Below, one piece after another: positions 1 through 7,732 of a DNA stretch of 64,000 nt. Numbering within the stretch: position 1 is the first letter of the stretch; the number at the start of each line of letters is the position of its first letter. Below the pieces are notes generated by a model. The model was not told the origin of the DNA, ran no database searches, and worked only from the letters and a program-made list of their open reading frames with translations. The position numbers and the translations under genes were made by a program. This DNA comes from an uncultured Bacteroidales bacterium (lineage in GTDB: Bacteria; Bacteroidota; Bacteroidia; Bacteroidales; UBA932): contig CAJOJC010000001.1 in the NCBI GenBank assembly GCA_905234775.1, positions 1-64,000 on the forward strand, written 5' to 3'.

Positions 1-68
1 TTTTTGGCGCCGCTGACCTACCGGGGCTGACGCCGGGGCGGGAGGGGAAGCGCGAAGGGTTAAAGGTT

Positions 69-91
69 GGTACGATTTTGTCGAAGATCGT
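69..91. repeat. Inverted repeat arm, partner at 621-643
   Basis: The 23 bases at 69-91 are an exact reverse complement of 621-643 (core ACGATTTTGTCGAAGATCGT). The arms are about 530 bp apart, so this is a dispersed inverted pair rather than a hairpin. Confidence 0.85.
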
Positions 92-137
92 CCCTGAGGT
101 CGCGCGCGGGGACGCTTGCCTGGCTTCTTGCCTGAGT

Positions 138-176
138 GCGCGCGACCTCCTTCAACCCTTCGAAAAAATCGTCCCC
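138..176. repeat. Imperfect inverted repeat arm, partner at 559-597
   Basis: About 39 bases here match the reverse complement of 559-597 with roughly four differences; the invariant core is ACCCTTCGAAAAAATCGTCC. With the 69-91/621-643 pair this gives two nested inverted matches between the left and middle parts of the block. Confidence 0.8.
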
Positions 177-764
177 GATTTTTAGGCCCGCGCGGGCTAG
201 GCGTTCCTGCAAACAATGAGGCGCTACCCCTCGCGACAACATCCCTGCCGGGGGCTCAGAATATATATTCGAACGGGAGGGAAAGCGCGAATGCTTCGTG
301 CCGTTGGGTGGATATTCCTGTGTTACAGAGAGTTGCTTAAATCAAACTCCGAAAATTTCCGACTTTGATTTGCATAATTACCTGTAAATCAATGAGTTCC
401 ACCTGACGGTGCCAATGGTAGGACAGTCGAGTGCGCGGTGTCCCGACCGAATACCCCCACTACCGCTGGAATATATATTCCCCCTGCCAGCTCGCTCCTC
501 GCGAAGGGTAGGACATCCTTTGCGCAGTACCGCTTCACTCGCGGCGTCAGAAACAATAGGGGGACGATTTTTTCGAAGGGTTGGAAGAGGTCGCGAGCAA
601 TCTTGCGAGCGGCCTTACGAACGATCTTCGACAAAATCGTACCTGGCGGACACTCCCGCTCGCGACTTGATAATCGTCAGGAGCGGCCGCAGGTCCTTCG
701 GGCGGTCTTTCCCGCTCGGCGCGGCGCGATCGAGGGTAGGATACTGGTGGATAAAGGCAGTGAG

Positions 765-853
765 CGTGGCTATCACCCCTCGCGCAGGGGGTGATGGGAG
801 CGAAAAAGGCCCAAAACGTGGCTATCACCCGAATTGCGGATGGCGATAGCCAC
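765..853. repeat. Direct and inverted copies of GTGGCTATC
   Basis: CGTGGCTATCACCC occurs at 765-778 and 817-830. The second copy pairs with GATAGCCAC at 845-853 to give a 9-bp stem. Only three partial copies exist, and their spacing is not that of a CRISPR array. Confidence 0.75.
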
Positions 854-937
854 ACCCTGCAAGCGAATAGATAGGGACCTTCCGCAAACGCGTGGGTGAC
901 CTTCCGCAAATAAGGGCAGGAGACGTCCGCGGAAGGG

Positions 938-976
938 AAAAATAGAACTACTCTGCGGGAATTTCCGCAGAGTAGT
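938..976 (-). terminator. Rho-independent terminator for the long minus-strand operon
   Basis: ACTACTCTGCGG (947-958) pairs perfectly with CCGCAGAGTAGT (965-976) across a 6-base loop. On the minus strand the stem is followed by TCTATTTTT (942-938 region), a good intrinsic terminator. On the plus strand it is followed by a weaker T run at 983-987, so it may act in both directions. It is the first strong hairpin downstream of the stop codon at 1118. Confidence 0.75.
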
Positions 977-1117
977 ATGAAGTTTTTACACACCAAGAGG
1001 CTCGATGAGGAAAGGACCGACCCCTCGGGGGGGTCTGTTGATTAACGGTTAGAGGTCCGGAGGACCGAGGGCGCCGTTTCGATTAACGGGGCGGGGAATA
1101 GGCGCATTTCGGGGGCG

Positions 1118-2464
1118 CTAGAGTTCCCAGCCGGGTTCGTAGTCGCGGGTGAAGAGGGCGGAGGCTTCAGGGGAAGGATTCACCAACTCACCGGACACGG
1201 GATTGACGGCGATGGAAGCACCGACGCGCTGGGCGATGTTGCCGAGCTGAACCAGCTGTGTGCTGATGCAGGCGTCGCGGATGGTGGAGTTGAGTGGCGA
1301 GCCCGTGCGGATAGCTGCGAACCAATTCTTGAAATGGATTTGGTCGAGGCGCTCCGAAGGGTTGATAAGGTTGCCCGGCTCGAAAGTGAGTTCGCTCGTC
1401 TCGTGCTTGATCACTGCGCCCTTCATGTCGAGGATTTTGTACTCGTTGCCTCCGCCAAGGAGCACCGTGCCGTTCTCACCATAGAAGGCGACGCCCACGC
1501 CGTATCCGTCGACGGGAGTGCTGTTGCAGCTGCGCCCTTCCCAGGAGCCGGCCGCCGCGTCGCCGAACTGGTAGGTGATCATCTGGGTGTCGGGCCACTC
1601 CCAATCGTCGTGGTAGCGGAAGCGTCCGCCCACAGACTCGACGAGAGTAGGGTATTCGACTCCGAGGCCCCAGCGCAGGATATCCACGAAGTGGGTTCCG
1701 TTGTTGAGCGCTTCGCCGGTGCCCCAGCGGTAGAACCAGTGCCAATTGTAGTGGATATAGTTGTCGTGGAACTCGCTCACGCGCGGAGCCGGCCCCTGCC
1801 AAAGGTCCCAGTCAAGTTCGGCGGGCACGGGCACGGCCTTGCCTCTGCCGATTGACGGTCTGTTGGCGGTGTACCACGATTTGGCGTAGCGCACACGGCC
1901 GATGCTCCCGCCCCTTACCTCGTCGATTGCGGCGATGATATTGGGCCATGAACGGCGCTGGTTGCCAGCCGTAATCACCAGCTCGGGGTGCTTGGCCGCC
2001 TCCTCGAGTATTCGGTAGTTCTCTGAAGGGCAGTAGCTTGAGGGTTTCTCAAGATAGACGTGCTTACCTGCCTGGAGGGCCATGATCGCAGCCTTGGCGT
2101 GCCAGTGGTCGGGCATAGCTATCACCGCGGCATCGAAGTCGCGGCTCTCCATGAACTTGCGGATGTCGGCAAAGCCCTTGGGGCGCTTGCCAGTCTGAGA
2201 CTCTATCTGCGCAAGACACTTGTCGAGAGCGCGTGAGTCGCAGTCACAGATGCATGTAACCTCGCAGAGCGGCATCTTGGCGAAACTGCTCGCAAGGGCG
2301 AGACCGCGGGAGTTGACGCCCACAACGCCGACACGGATCAGATCGTTAGCCCCGATGACTTTCCCTTTTGTGCGCGACATTGCGCCTGCGCTGAAAAGAC
2401 TTCCCGAGGAGAGGGCTGCAGTGGCGAGAGCAGCCTGTCGGATAAATTCTCGTCTGGTACTCAT
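1118..2464 (-). CDS. Exported Gfo/Idh/MocA-family oxidoreductase (Tat signal)
   Basis: A 448-residue protein with a twin-arginine leader (STRREFIRQAA) and a following alanine-rich hydrophobic stretch, so it is probably exported folded with its nicotinamide cofactor. The Rossmann N-terminus (RVGVVGVNSRG near residue 44) and the LEKPSS motif, whose lysine is the usual catalytic residue of the fold, place it in Gfo/Idh/MocA. The middle carries the WHWFYRWGTGE..NNGTH segment common in Bacteroidota and Planctomycetes members. Its stop is followed only by repeats and a terminator, so it is last in the operon; its start overlaps the preceding small membrane gene by 4 bp. The substrate is unknown; oxidation or oxidative cleavage of a sugar is inferred from the family. 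A GH109-like activity is possible but not shown. Confidence 0.88.
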   Translation of the reverse strand: MSTRREFIRQAALATAALSSGSLFSAGAMSRTKGKVIGANDLIRVGVVGVNSRGLALASSFAKMPLCEVTCICDCDSRALDKCLAQIESQTGKRPKGFADIRKFMESRDFDAAVIAMPDHWHAKAAIMALQAGKHVYLEKPSSYCPSENYRILEEAAKHPELVITAGNQRRSWPNIIAAIDEVRGGSIGRVRYAKSWYTANRPSIGRGKAVPVPAELDWDLWQGPAPRVSEFHDNYIHYNWHWFYRWGTGEALNNGTHFVDILRWGLGVEYPTLVESVGGRFRYHDDWEWPDTQMITYQFGDAAAGSWEGRSCNSTPVDGYGVGVAFYGENGTVLLGGGNEYKILDMKGAVIKHETSELTFEPGNLINPSERLDQIHFKNWFAAIRTGSPLNSTIRDACISTQLVQLGNIAQRVGASIAVNPVSGELVNPSPEASALFTRDYEPGWEL

Positions 2465-2694
2465 ATCTTGAATATTTTTCTGATTAACAAAACAATAAGC
2501 CTAATTATCGCAATCGACACATATAGCCCGAGCCCGAAGCACACCACATATCCTATCTGGGTGAAAAGCTCGTACCACGGGCGGTGATAAGCGATGATTG
2601 CGCCGGCGTTGACCCCTTCTGCAAGAATAAGGCAGATCAGCAGGATCCCTATCTCACGCATGACGTGGTAGTCGCGGATTACTAAATCTTTCAT
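2461..2694 (-). CDS. Small two-helix membrane protein
   Basis: 77 residues with two hydrophobic helices (about 13-33 and 47-72) and a basic C-terminus (LIRKIFKI). The stop overlaps the start of the downstream oxidoreductase by 4 bp and the upstream oxidoreductase ends 5 bp away, so the three genes are probably translationally linked. A product of this size between two exported Gfo/Idh proteins suggests a membrane partner, for example an anchor or electron-transfer helper. That is inference from position; no cofactor-binding motif is visible. Confidence 0.7.
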   Translation of the reverse strand: MKDLVIRDYHVMREIGILLICLILAEGVNAGAIIAYHRPWYELFTQIGYVVCFGLGLYVSIAIIRLIVLLIRKIFKI

Positions 2695-2699
2695 AGGCT

Positions 2700-4010
2700 C
2701 TAGAATTTCATATAAGGGATCTTGTATTCTTCAGGGAAGGTTACCACCGTCTTGGTGTCCATCGCGAGGTTCCCAAGCAGGCAGAGAACCGTGGCACTAT
2801 AGGCCTCTTCCACCACGTTCTCCACCTTCTCGCCTGTGATGCACGAGGTACAGAAAGCAGAGAGAATCAGATCGGACCCGTCGTGGTCGGCTGAGACCAT
2901 GTTCTGGCCGCCGTTGACGCTCTGGGGCCCCTTGATGAGGGGATGGGGAGTATAGCTGTTGCGCAGTTCAGGCCGCCAGCTGGGCCCTGCCGCAGGTATC
3001 GCCCCGAAAGTCTTGTCGCGCATCTGGGCGAGCAACTGCTTCATTCCCGACACGGTGTCGTCCTCTTCGAGATAGTACACGCCTCTTGTCAGGTCAGCGG
3101 TGCCTTTCTTTCCGAGAATCTGGTCCTCCATCGCGTTGTATTTGTTGGAGATCAGCGACTCGTAGGTGATCTTGCGGCCGTCTGAGTAGCGGTAGGTGAG
3201 GCTCACGCTGTCGTAGACCTCGCGCCCGTCTTTCCAGTAGACTATGTCTCCGAGTCCGGCCACTTCGACCGGAATCTTGTCTGCCGCCCAGTTGCATATT
3301 TCGAGCTGATGGCAGGCAAGTTCGGTCATAAGGCCTGCAGAATGCTCTTTATAGAGACGCCAATTGATCTGCCTTTCGAGCGAAGGATCCGGCACGGGGC
3401 GCCTCCAGTCTGCATTGCGGAACCAGTGGCAGCGCATCCCGACCACATCGCCAATCAGCCCCTCACGTATCTGCCTGATGCCTTCGATGTACTTAGGGTC
3501 GTACATGCGCTGCATGCAGTAGTAGAGCGCCTTTGGGGAACGCTGGTAGGCCTCATAGACAGCCTTGCACTCATCGAGCGTCAGGGCCATCGCCTTCTCG
3601 CAGAAGACATGCTTACCCGCCTCGAGCGCATCGAGCGTGATTCGGGCGTGCGATCCCAGCGGGGTCGCGATTATCACACCGTCTATCGAGCGGTCTTCCA
3701 GAAGGGAGCGGTAGTCGGAGAAAAGCTTGGCATCCGGGACCATCGCCGCTGCCGCCCTGAGGTTGACCTCGTAGGGGTCGCAAAGAGCCACGACCCGGGC
3801 GTGGGCGATGTCCCGGAGCATGGTCAGGTGATACTGCCCGCGCGAGCCGCATCCTATCAGCGCGACCCTTGCCTGTCCCCGGGCCTGCGATGCGGCCTCG
3901 GTTTTCTCTGGCGAACAGGCTTTCAGCCAAGGCATTGCAGCAAGAAGCGCAGCTCCTGCCCCGAGCTCTTTGAGGAATTGCCGTTTGCCGTTATCTATTG
4001 TCTCTGCCAT
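2700..4010 (-). CDS. Gfo/Idh/MocA-family oxidoreductase, lipoprotein with Tat-like leader
   Basis: 436 residues. The leader (KRQFLKELGAG, then LPWLKAC-like hydrophobic end; cysteine near residue 32) resembles a Tat signal with a KR instead of RR pair, joined to a lipobox. The Rossmann fold begins at VALIGCGSRGQ (about residue 49). The usual EKP is changed to CEKAMA, keeping the lysine. The protein is otherwise full length for the family and has a typical C-terminal alpha/beta domain. It follows the broken apbE by 13 bp in the operon. Probably membrane-anchored and acting on a sugar in the periplasm; substrate unknown. Confidence 0.85.
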   Translation of the reverse strand: MAETIDNGKRQFLKELGAGAALLAAMPWLKACSPEKTEAASQARGQARVALIGCGSRGQYHLTMLRDIAHARVVALCDPYEVNLRAAAAMVPDAKLFSDYRSLLEDRSIDGVIIATPLGSHARITLDALEAGKHVFCEKAMALTLDECKAVYEAYQRSPKALYYCMQRMYDPKYIEGIRQIREGLIGDVVGMRCHWFRNADWRRPVPDPSLERQINWRLYKEHSAGLMTELACHQLEICNWAADKIPVEVAGLGDIVYWKDGREVYDSVSLTYRYSDGRKITYESLISNKYNAMEDQILGKKGTADLTRGVYYLEEDDTVSGMKQLLAQMRDKTFGAIPAAGPSWRPELRNSYTPHPLIKGPQSVNGGQNMVSADHDGSDLILSAFCTSCITGEKVENVVEEAYSATVLCLLGNLAMDTKTVVTFPEEYKIPYMKF

Positions 4011-4023
4011 AGCTCAAATATAA

Positions 4024-4769
4024 TCATAAGTTGTAAAAAAACTGCGCCTCGGCTCCGGGGAATTCGGCGAGCAACTTCTCGCGCCTCCCGCATTGTGCGG
4101 CCATCAGGGCCGTGCTGAGCACCTCAGCATCGGCCGGGTTCAGAGCCGTCACAACCACCACCCGAGGCGAAAGCACCCTCTCGCCGCTTTGGGTGTCGAC
4201 TATTTGCCCCCCATATCCCGGGGTGTTTCCGGAGACCGAGAGAGCCGAGTCGCACAGTCGGACAGTGCATAGTGTACGTCCGCTGAAGGGGTCAGGCACA
4301 TCGACCGTCCACGAATCTCCGTAGGGGTGGTGCCCCAAACCCACGATCGAGCTCCCGCCGAAGTTGATCAGCGCGTTGTGGATCCCGCGGTCGCGAAGAG
4401 TCTCTGAAGCCCACTCGAGTTCCGCCCCCTTTCGTAGCCCCCGCCGTAGCGCACGTCGAAGATGCCGCCGGTCTTGGCGCGGTAGAGCTCCGCAAGCTCG
4501 CACCACTTTGTCATTTGCTCCGAAAAGGCAAGGTCTCGCTTGGAAGCGGCAAGAGCCGAATTGAGGCGTGAAACCTCGCTCGAAGGATCGAAACGGTTCA
4601 GAAGCGAGTCGTCGGCGCTGATATGCTCTATAAGGGAGTCAACAAGGAGTTCGGCAGCGCGTTTCTCGATATCTGTGAGAAGGATTTCGAAGCGGGTGCC
4701 CATGAGTTTCTCGGCGCAGCAATATGCCGTGCGGGACTCGCTCTCGTATGTGAAATCCTTGGTAAGCAT
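4024..4769 (-). pseudogene. apbE: ApbE-like FAD:protein FMN transferase, frameshifted and shortened
   Basis: Two frames together give one ApbE-like protein. The first part (4769 to about 4430) has the RFDPSSEVSRLN and KTGGIFDVR motifs; the second (about 4435 to 4024) has KGAELEWASETLRDRG and ALINFGGSS. The join needs a -1 shift (or removal of one inserted base) near two runs of five G residues on the coding strand around 4425-4441. Even after repair the product is only about 250 residues, and the segment normally between FDxT and KGxA motifs seems largely absent, so this is probably decay rather than programmed frameshifting. A sequencing error cannot be excluded. ApbE enzymes attach FMN to exported flavoproteins. 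Confidence 0.7.
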
Positions 4770-4770
4770 C

Positions 4771-5976
4771 TTATTCCGATAGACGTGCCTTTTGGACCGC
4801 CGAGGTGGTCAGACTGTACTTGGCGAGGGTGTTGGGCGCTTCCCACGCCGGCATCTTTGAGCCCCGGACATAACGCAGAAAATCGTTCATAACCAGCGAG
4901 AAATGGTCTTCGTGGGTTAGAGTGATCTGCGGAGTGATGTCCCGCCCGCAGTCAAGCAGCTTGCGCGTATAGCCGGTCGATGAGTCCTGGAGCACCCGGA
5001 CCTGCCCGTTTTCGCAATTATAGACTGCTCTGAAAGTGTCGGGACCCCCCGCGAAATCCCAGCGGACATAGATCTTTACGTAGAGATCGCGTATGCGAAG
5101 GAGCACCGTACCGTTGGAGTATACCTGAAGTTTACCATCTTCCACCCGGTCAGCGAGGAAAGAGGGAAAAGCCTTTGCTCCTGTCGAAGCGCTGAACTGT
5201 TCGGCCGTGATCTCGGTAGGGAAGTGCGATGCGCTTACTACTTCCACCTCACCGGAGTCTATGGCCTCATCCGGGAAGCACTGCCACATCACAAGGTCTA
5301 TAAGATGGGTAGTCACATCTGCGATACCCTCGCCCTGACGGCGTACGTCGTAGTACCATGCCGGGCGCATGAGCGGCACTCCGTCGACTTCCTTGTAGAA
5401 ATGGTGGATGCTTTCCATCACTATTCCGGGATTCTCAGGGCTGCCGCCGCAAAGAGTGCGATTCGCCAGGGCCCTGCGAGTTGCGATATTGACTTCGTCG
5501 TGACGCTCAGTCATGAGATCCAGAATTACGAGACCCTTTCGGGAAGCCAGCCTGTAGGCTTCGCTGAGAGTGACCATGTCGGCGGAGTCCAGCGCCATGG
5601 GCTTGTCTGAAAGCACGTTGTAGCCAAGTTCTACGCAATGGAGTATCGCCTTAGCCTTGAAGGAGTTGTCGCCTGCAAGGACGGCGACCTCACGGGGCGA
5701 CGAGGCTTTCGGAATAGGGTTCACCTCCTCGACGGTCCAGTGAGTGGGGGAGTTTTCGCGCGAGTTGAAACGCTGCACGGAAGCGGTCCACGAATCGATT
5801 CCTTCGCCTCTGGGAGAGCACACGCTCACCGTCTTGTCTACTCCAGGGAGGTCTTCGCGCAGCACCATTGCGGCATGGAAATGTCCCGGGTTGACGACCG
5901 TGATCCTGACTTGCTGCGAGCAGGAACAAAGACAAAGCAGAGCACTTACCCCAAGAACCAGCCGTGATGCTCTCAT
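4771..5976 (-). CDS. Gfo/Idh-like lipoprotein with degenerate nucleotide-binding loop
   Basis: 401 residues with a Sec lipoprotein signal ending in LCLCSC. The first strand reads VRITVVNPGHFHA, so the normal glycine-rich dinucleotide loop is missing, while the SDKPMAL motif with its lysine remains. The C-terminal half, with YYDVRRQGEGIADVTTHLIDLVMW, resembles the putative oxidoreductase C-terminal family (PF16490, from memory). Export by Sec with an altered cofactor loop raises the possibility of a binding or non-redox role. It overlaps the upstream gene by 4 bp and ends 1 bp before the apbE remnant. Confidence 0.8.
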   Translation of the reverse strand: MRASRLVLGVSALLCLCSCSQQVRITVVNPGHFHAAMVLREDLPGVDKTVSVCSPRGEGIDSWTASVQRFNSRENSPTHWTVEEVNPIPKASSPREVAVLAGDNSFKAKAILHCVELGYNVLSDKPMALDSADMVTLSEAYRLASRKGLVILDLMTERHDEVNIATRRALANRTLCGGSPENPGIVMESIHHFYKEVDGVPLMRPAWYYDVRRQGEGIADVTTHLIDLVMWQCFPDEAIDSGEVEVVSASHFPTEITAEQFSASTGAKAFPSFLADRVEDGKLQVYSNGTVLLRIRDLYVKIYVRWDFAGGPDTFRAVYNCENGQVRVLQDSSTGYTRKLLDCGRDITPQITLTHEDHFSLVMNDFLRYVRGSKMPAWEAPNTLAKYSLTTSAVQKARLSE

Positions 5977-7001
5977 CGTCCCAGCGATTTAAGAAGTTTG
6001 GCTGCTTCCTTCCGCCCCTCGTCCATAGCCTCTTTGATCGTGACCGGCTTGCCGCCGCGTTCGATGCTCATATTGGAGGCTTTCATGAAAGCGTAAATCT
6101 CGATAGTTTCTTCGGGCGCCACTGGAGGCACTCCGGTTTGGAAGAAGGTCAGAATCTGGTCGAGCAGTACCTTGTAGCCGGCGTAGCCTCCGGCGGGCAC
6201 TGCCCCCTCCGGGGTAAGCGCCGTGCCGCCGTAGATGGCCGGCCCTTCCACTATTGCCCTGAACGTGCCCAGACGTCCGTCTCCCCATACTCCCGTAACT
6301 ACGTCTCCTTGAGGCGAATGGGCGCGGCTGACGCTCACGCATCCGGGGCCCATGAGGGTATAGAGGGTCTCGACCCCATGTATGCCGTAGAAGCCGAAAT
6401 CGGGGTGCGTGGGCTCTGTCTTGTGGGGAGAATAGCAGTCGGCTGCTAGTATCTTGCCGTATTCGCCCGCACGCAGCTTCGCGTTCTCAGGAGAGAAGCG
6501 GAGTGCCGATGAAGAGAAGATCGGGATTCCGTATTCGGCTGCAAGCTGGTAGATGGCGAGAGTCTCGCCGAGAGTCGCACCTATCGGCTTGTCGATGTAG
6601 CAGGTTTTTCCGGTCTTGAACACCTCGAGAGCCTGCTCGAGGTGGGGATGTCCGTCGTTGGTCTCCAGAAGCACGAAATCCACTTTCGAGCACAAATCGG
6701 CAATTGATTCGACGATTTCCACTCCATACTTGCGCACTTCTTCAATGTAGCCGGGGATGCGCTTGTAGCTCGACTCAATAACCTTCGAACCATAGGGATT
6801 GGCGGCTACCACCTCAAACTCGCGAACGAAAGGCTCATCGGAGTCGGAGTTCAGGAGCTCCGTGAAAGCTGTGGAATGTGAGGTGTCAAGGCCGATGATG
6901 CCGAGTTTGACCGGCTCGGCGGGGGCCTCTGATGCGGGCTTCGGGCCGCCGCAGGCCGCAACCATGACGGCCAGAGCAGCGATTGCAATTATCTTCTTCA
7001 T
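5973..7001 (-). CDS. Gfo/Idh-like lipoprotein oxidoreductase
   Basis: 342 residues with a lipoprotein signal (MVAACGG, cysteine near residue 17). The Rossmann strand reads KLGIIGLDTSHS, a variant loop, followed by the IDKPIG motif that keeps the catalytic-type lysine. The protein is shorter than the two Tat-type members of the cluster. It overlaps nagB upstream and the next oxidoreductase downstream by 4 bp each, so it is co-translated with GlcNAc catabolic genes. Function is inferred as sugar oxidation, isomerisation or binding at the inner or outer membrane. Confidence 0.82.
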   Translation of the reverse strand: MKKIIAIAALAVMVAACGGPKPASEAPAEPVKLGIIGLDTSHSTAFTELLNSDSDEPFVREFEVVAANPYGSKVIESSYKRIPGYIEEVRKYGVEIVESIADLCSKVDFVLLETNDGHPHLEQALEVFKTGKTCYIDKPIGATLGETLAIYQLAAEYGIPIFSSSALRFSPENAKLRAGEYGKILAADCYSPHKTEPTHPDFGFYGIHGVETLYTLMGPGCVSVSRAHSPQGDVVTGVWGDGRLGTFRAIVEGPAIYGGTALTPEGAVPAGGYAGYKVLLDQILTFFQTGVPPVAPEETIEIYAFMKASNMSIERGGKPVTIKEAMDEGRKEAAKLLKSLGR

Positions 7002-7732
7002 AGTAATGATGCGCTGTCTGAATCAAGATAAAGGTAAGATTTGGCGTGGGTGCGGAGCACGCTCGCGGGGCATGATTCCGTGACGGGACCCTGCACTGCG
7101 GCGCGAACTGCCGCCGCTTTGGTGGGGCAGGGAACGATGCAATACATGCTCTCGGCAGCCGTCAGAGCCGGGATAGTAAGCGTGAGCGCATGGGTCGGGA
7201 CCTGCTCGACCGAACCGAAACATCCGTCGTGGACCTGCTGCATCCTGCAGACATCGTCGAGAGGGACAATCTTCACGAGAGCCGGGTCGTCAAAATCGGC
7301 GACTCCCGGATCGTTGAATGCGATATGGCCGTTTTCGCCTATGCCCAGGCAGACGATATCGACAGGGTACTTGCGAAGAAGCTCGGAATAGCGCCGGCAT
7401 TCCTCCGAAGCGTCGGGCGCGTCACAACTGATGTAGTACACCTCGGCGAACGGGACAAGCCCGAAGATATGCCTGTCGAGGAAATTCCCAAAGCCTTGGG
7501 GGGCATCGCAGGGCAGTCCGATGTACTCGTCCATGTGGAATGCTCTGATCCTCTCCCAGGGAATCCCGGGAGTTGCAACCAGCGAAGCCAGAAAGGCCGA
7601 CTGCGAGGGCGCCGCGGCAAATATCATATTGATCATTTCCTTGCGTGAGAGCGCCTCATGAATCGCCGCGGCAACATCTGCCGCAGCGGCGGCTCCCATC
7701 TCGGGCTTAGTAGGGTAAATTTTAATTTCCAT
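6998..7732 (-). CDS. nagB: Glucosamine-6-phosphate deaminase
   Basis: 244 residues, close to the usual 240-270. Converts glucosamine-6-phosphate to fructose-6-phosphate and ammonia in the cytoplasm. FHMDEYIGL (65-73, catalytic-type aspartate) and GIGENGHIAFND (130-141) are diagnostic of NagB. The start overlaps nagA by 11 bp and the stop overlaps the next gene by 4 bp. With nagA directly upstream it forms the core of the GlcNAc branch of the locus. Confidence 0.93.
   Translation of the reverse strand: MEIKIYPTKPEMGAAAAADVAAAIHEALSRKEMINMIFAAAPSQSAFLASLVATPGIPWERIRAFHMDEYIGLPCDAPQGFGNFLDRHIFGLVPFAEVYYISCDAPDASEECRRYSELLRKYPVDIVCLGIGENGHIAFNDPGVADFDDPALVKIVPLDDVCRMQQVHDGCFGSVEQVPTHALTLTIPALTAAESMYCIVPCPTKAAAVRAAVQGPVTESCPASVLRTHAKSYLYLDSDSASLL

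Larger units (their letters stand above)
1..1117. other. Non-coding block rich in inverted repeats
   Basis: No convincing gene is seen here; the short open frames lack family resemblance and follow the repeats. The block holds several inverted-repeat pairs (69-91 with 621-643, 138-176 with 559-597), two copies of the palindrome GAATATATATTC (259-270, 469-480), a direct repeat of CGTGGCTATCACCC (765-778, 817-830), a direct repeat of GACCTTCCGCAAA (876-888, 898-910) and a terminator-like hairpin at 947-976. A stretch near 713-745 resembles one near 58975-59010, and TTTACACACCA at 985-995 recurs at 59017 and 59068. It looks like an accumulation site for dispersed repeats downstream of the long minus-strand operon. 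Confidence 0.7.

Noticed and set aside
765..910. Possible CRISPR-like array
   Set aside because: Only two or three partial repeats of different sequence, irregular spacing and no cas genes in the window.
409..996. Open frames of 118-149 codons in the first kilobase
   Set aside because: Arginine/serine/proline-rich translations typical of GC-rich non-coding repeats; several overlap each other and none has a family or promoter.
1118..2464. Annotation of the first oxidoreductase as GH109
   Set aside because: It shares the fold and a Tat leader, but the conserved GH109 segments I know were not recognised, so only the superfamily is given.
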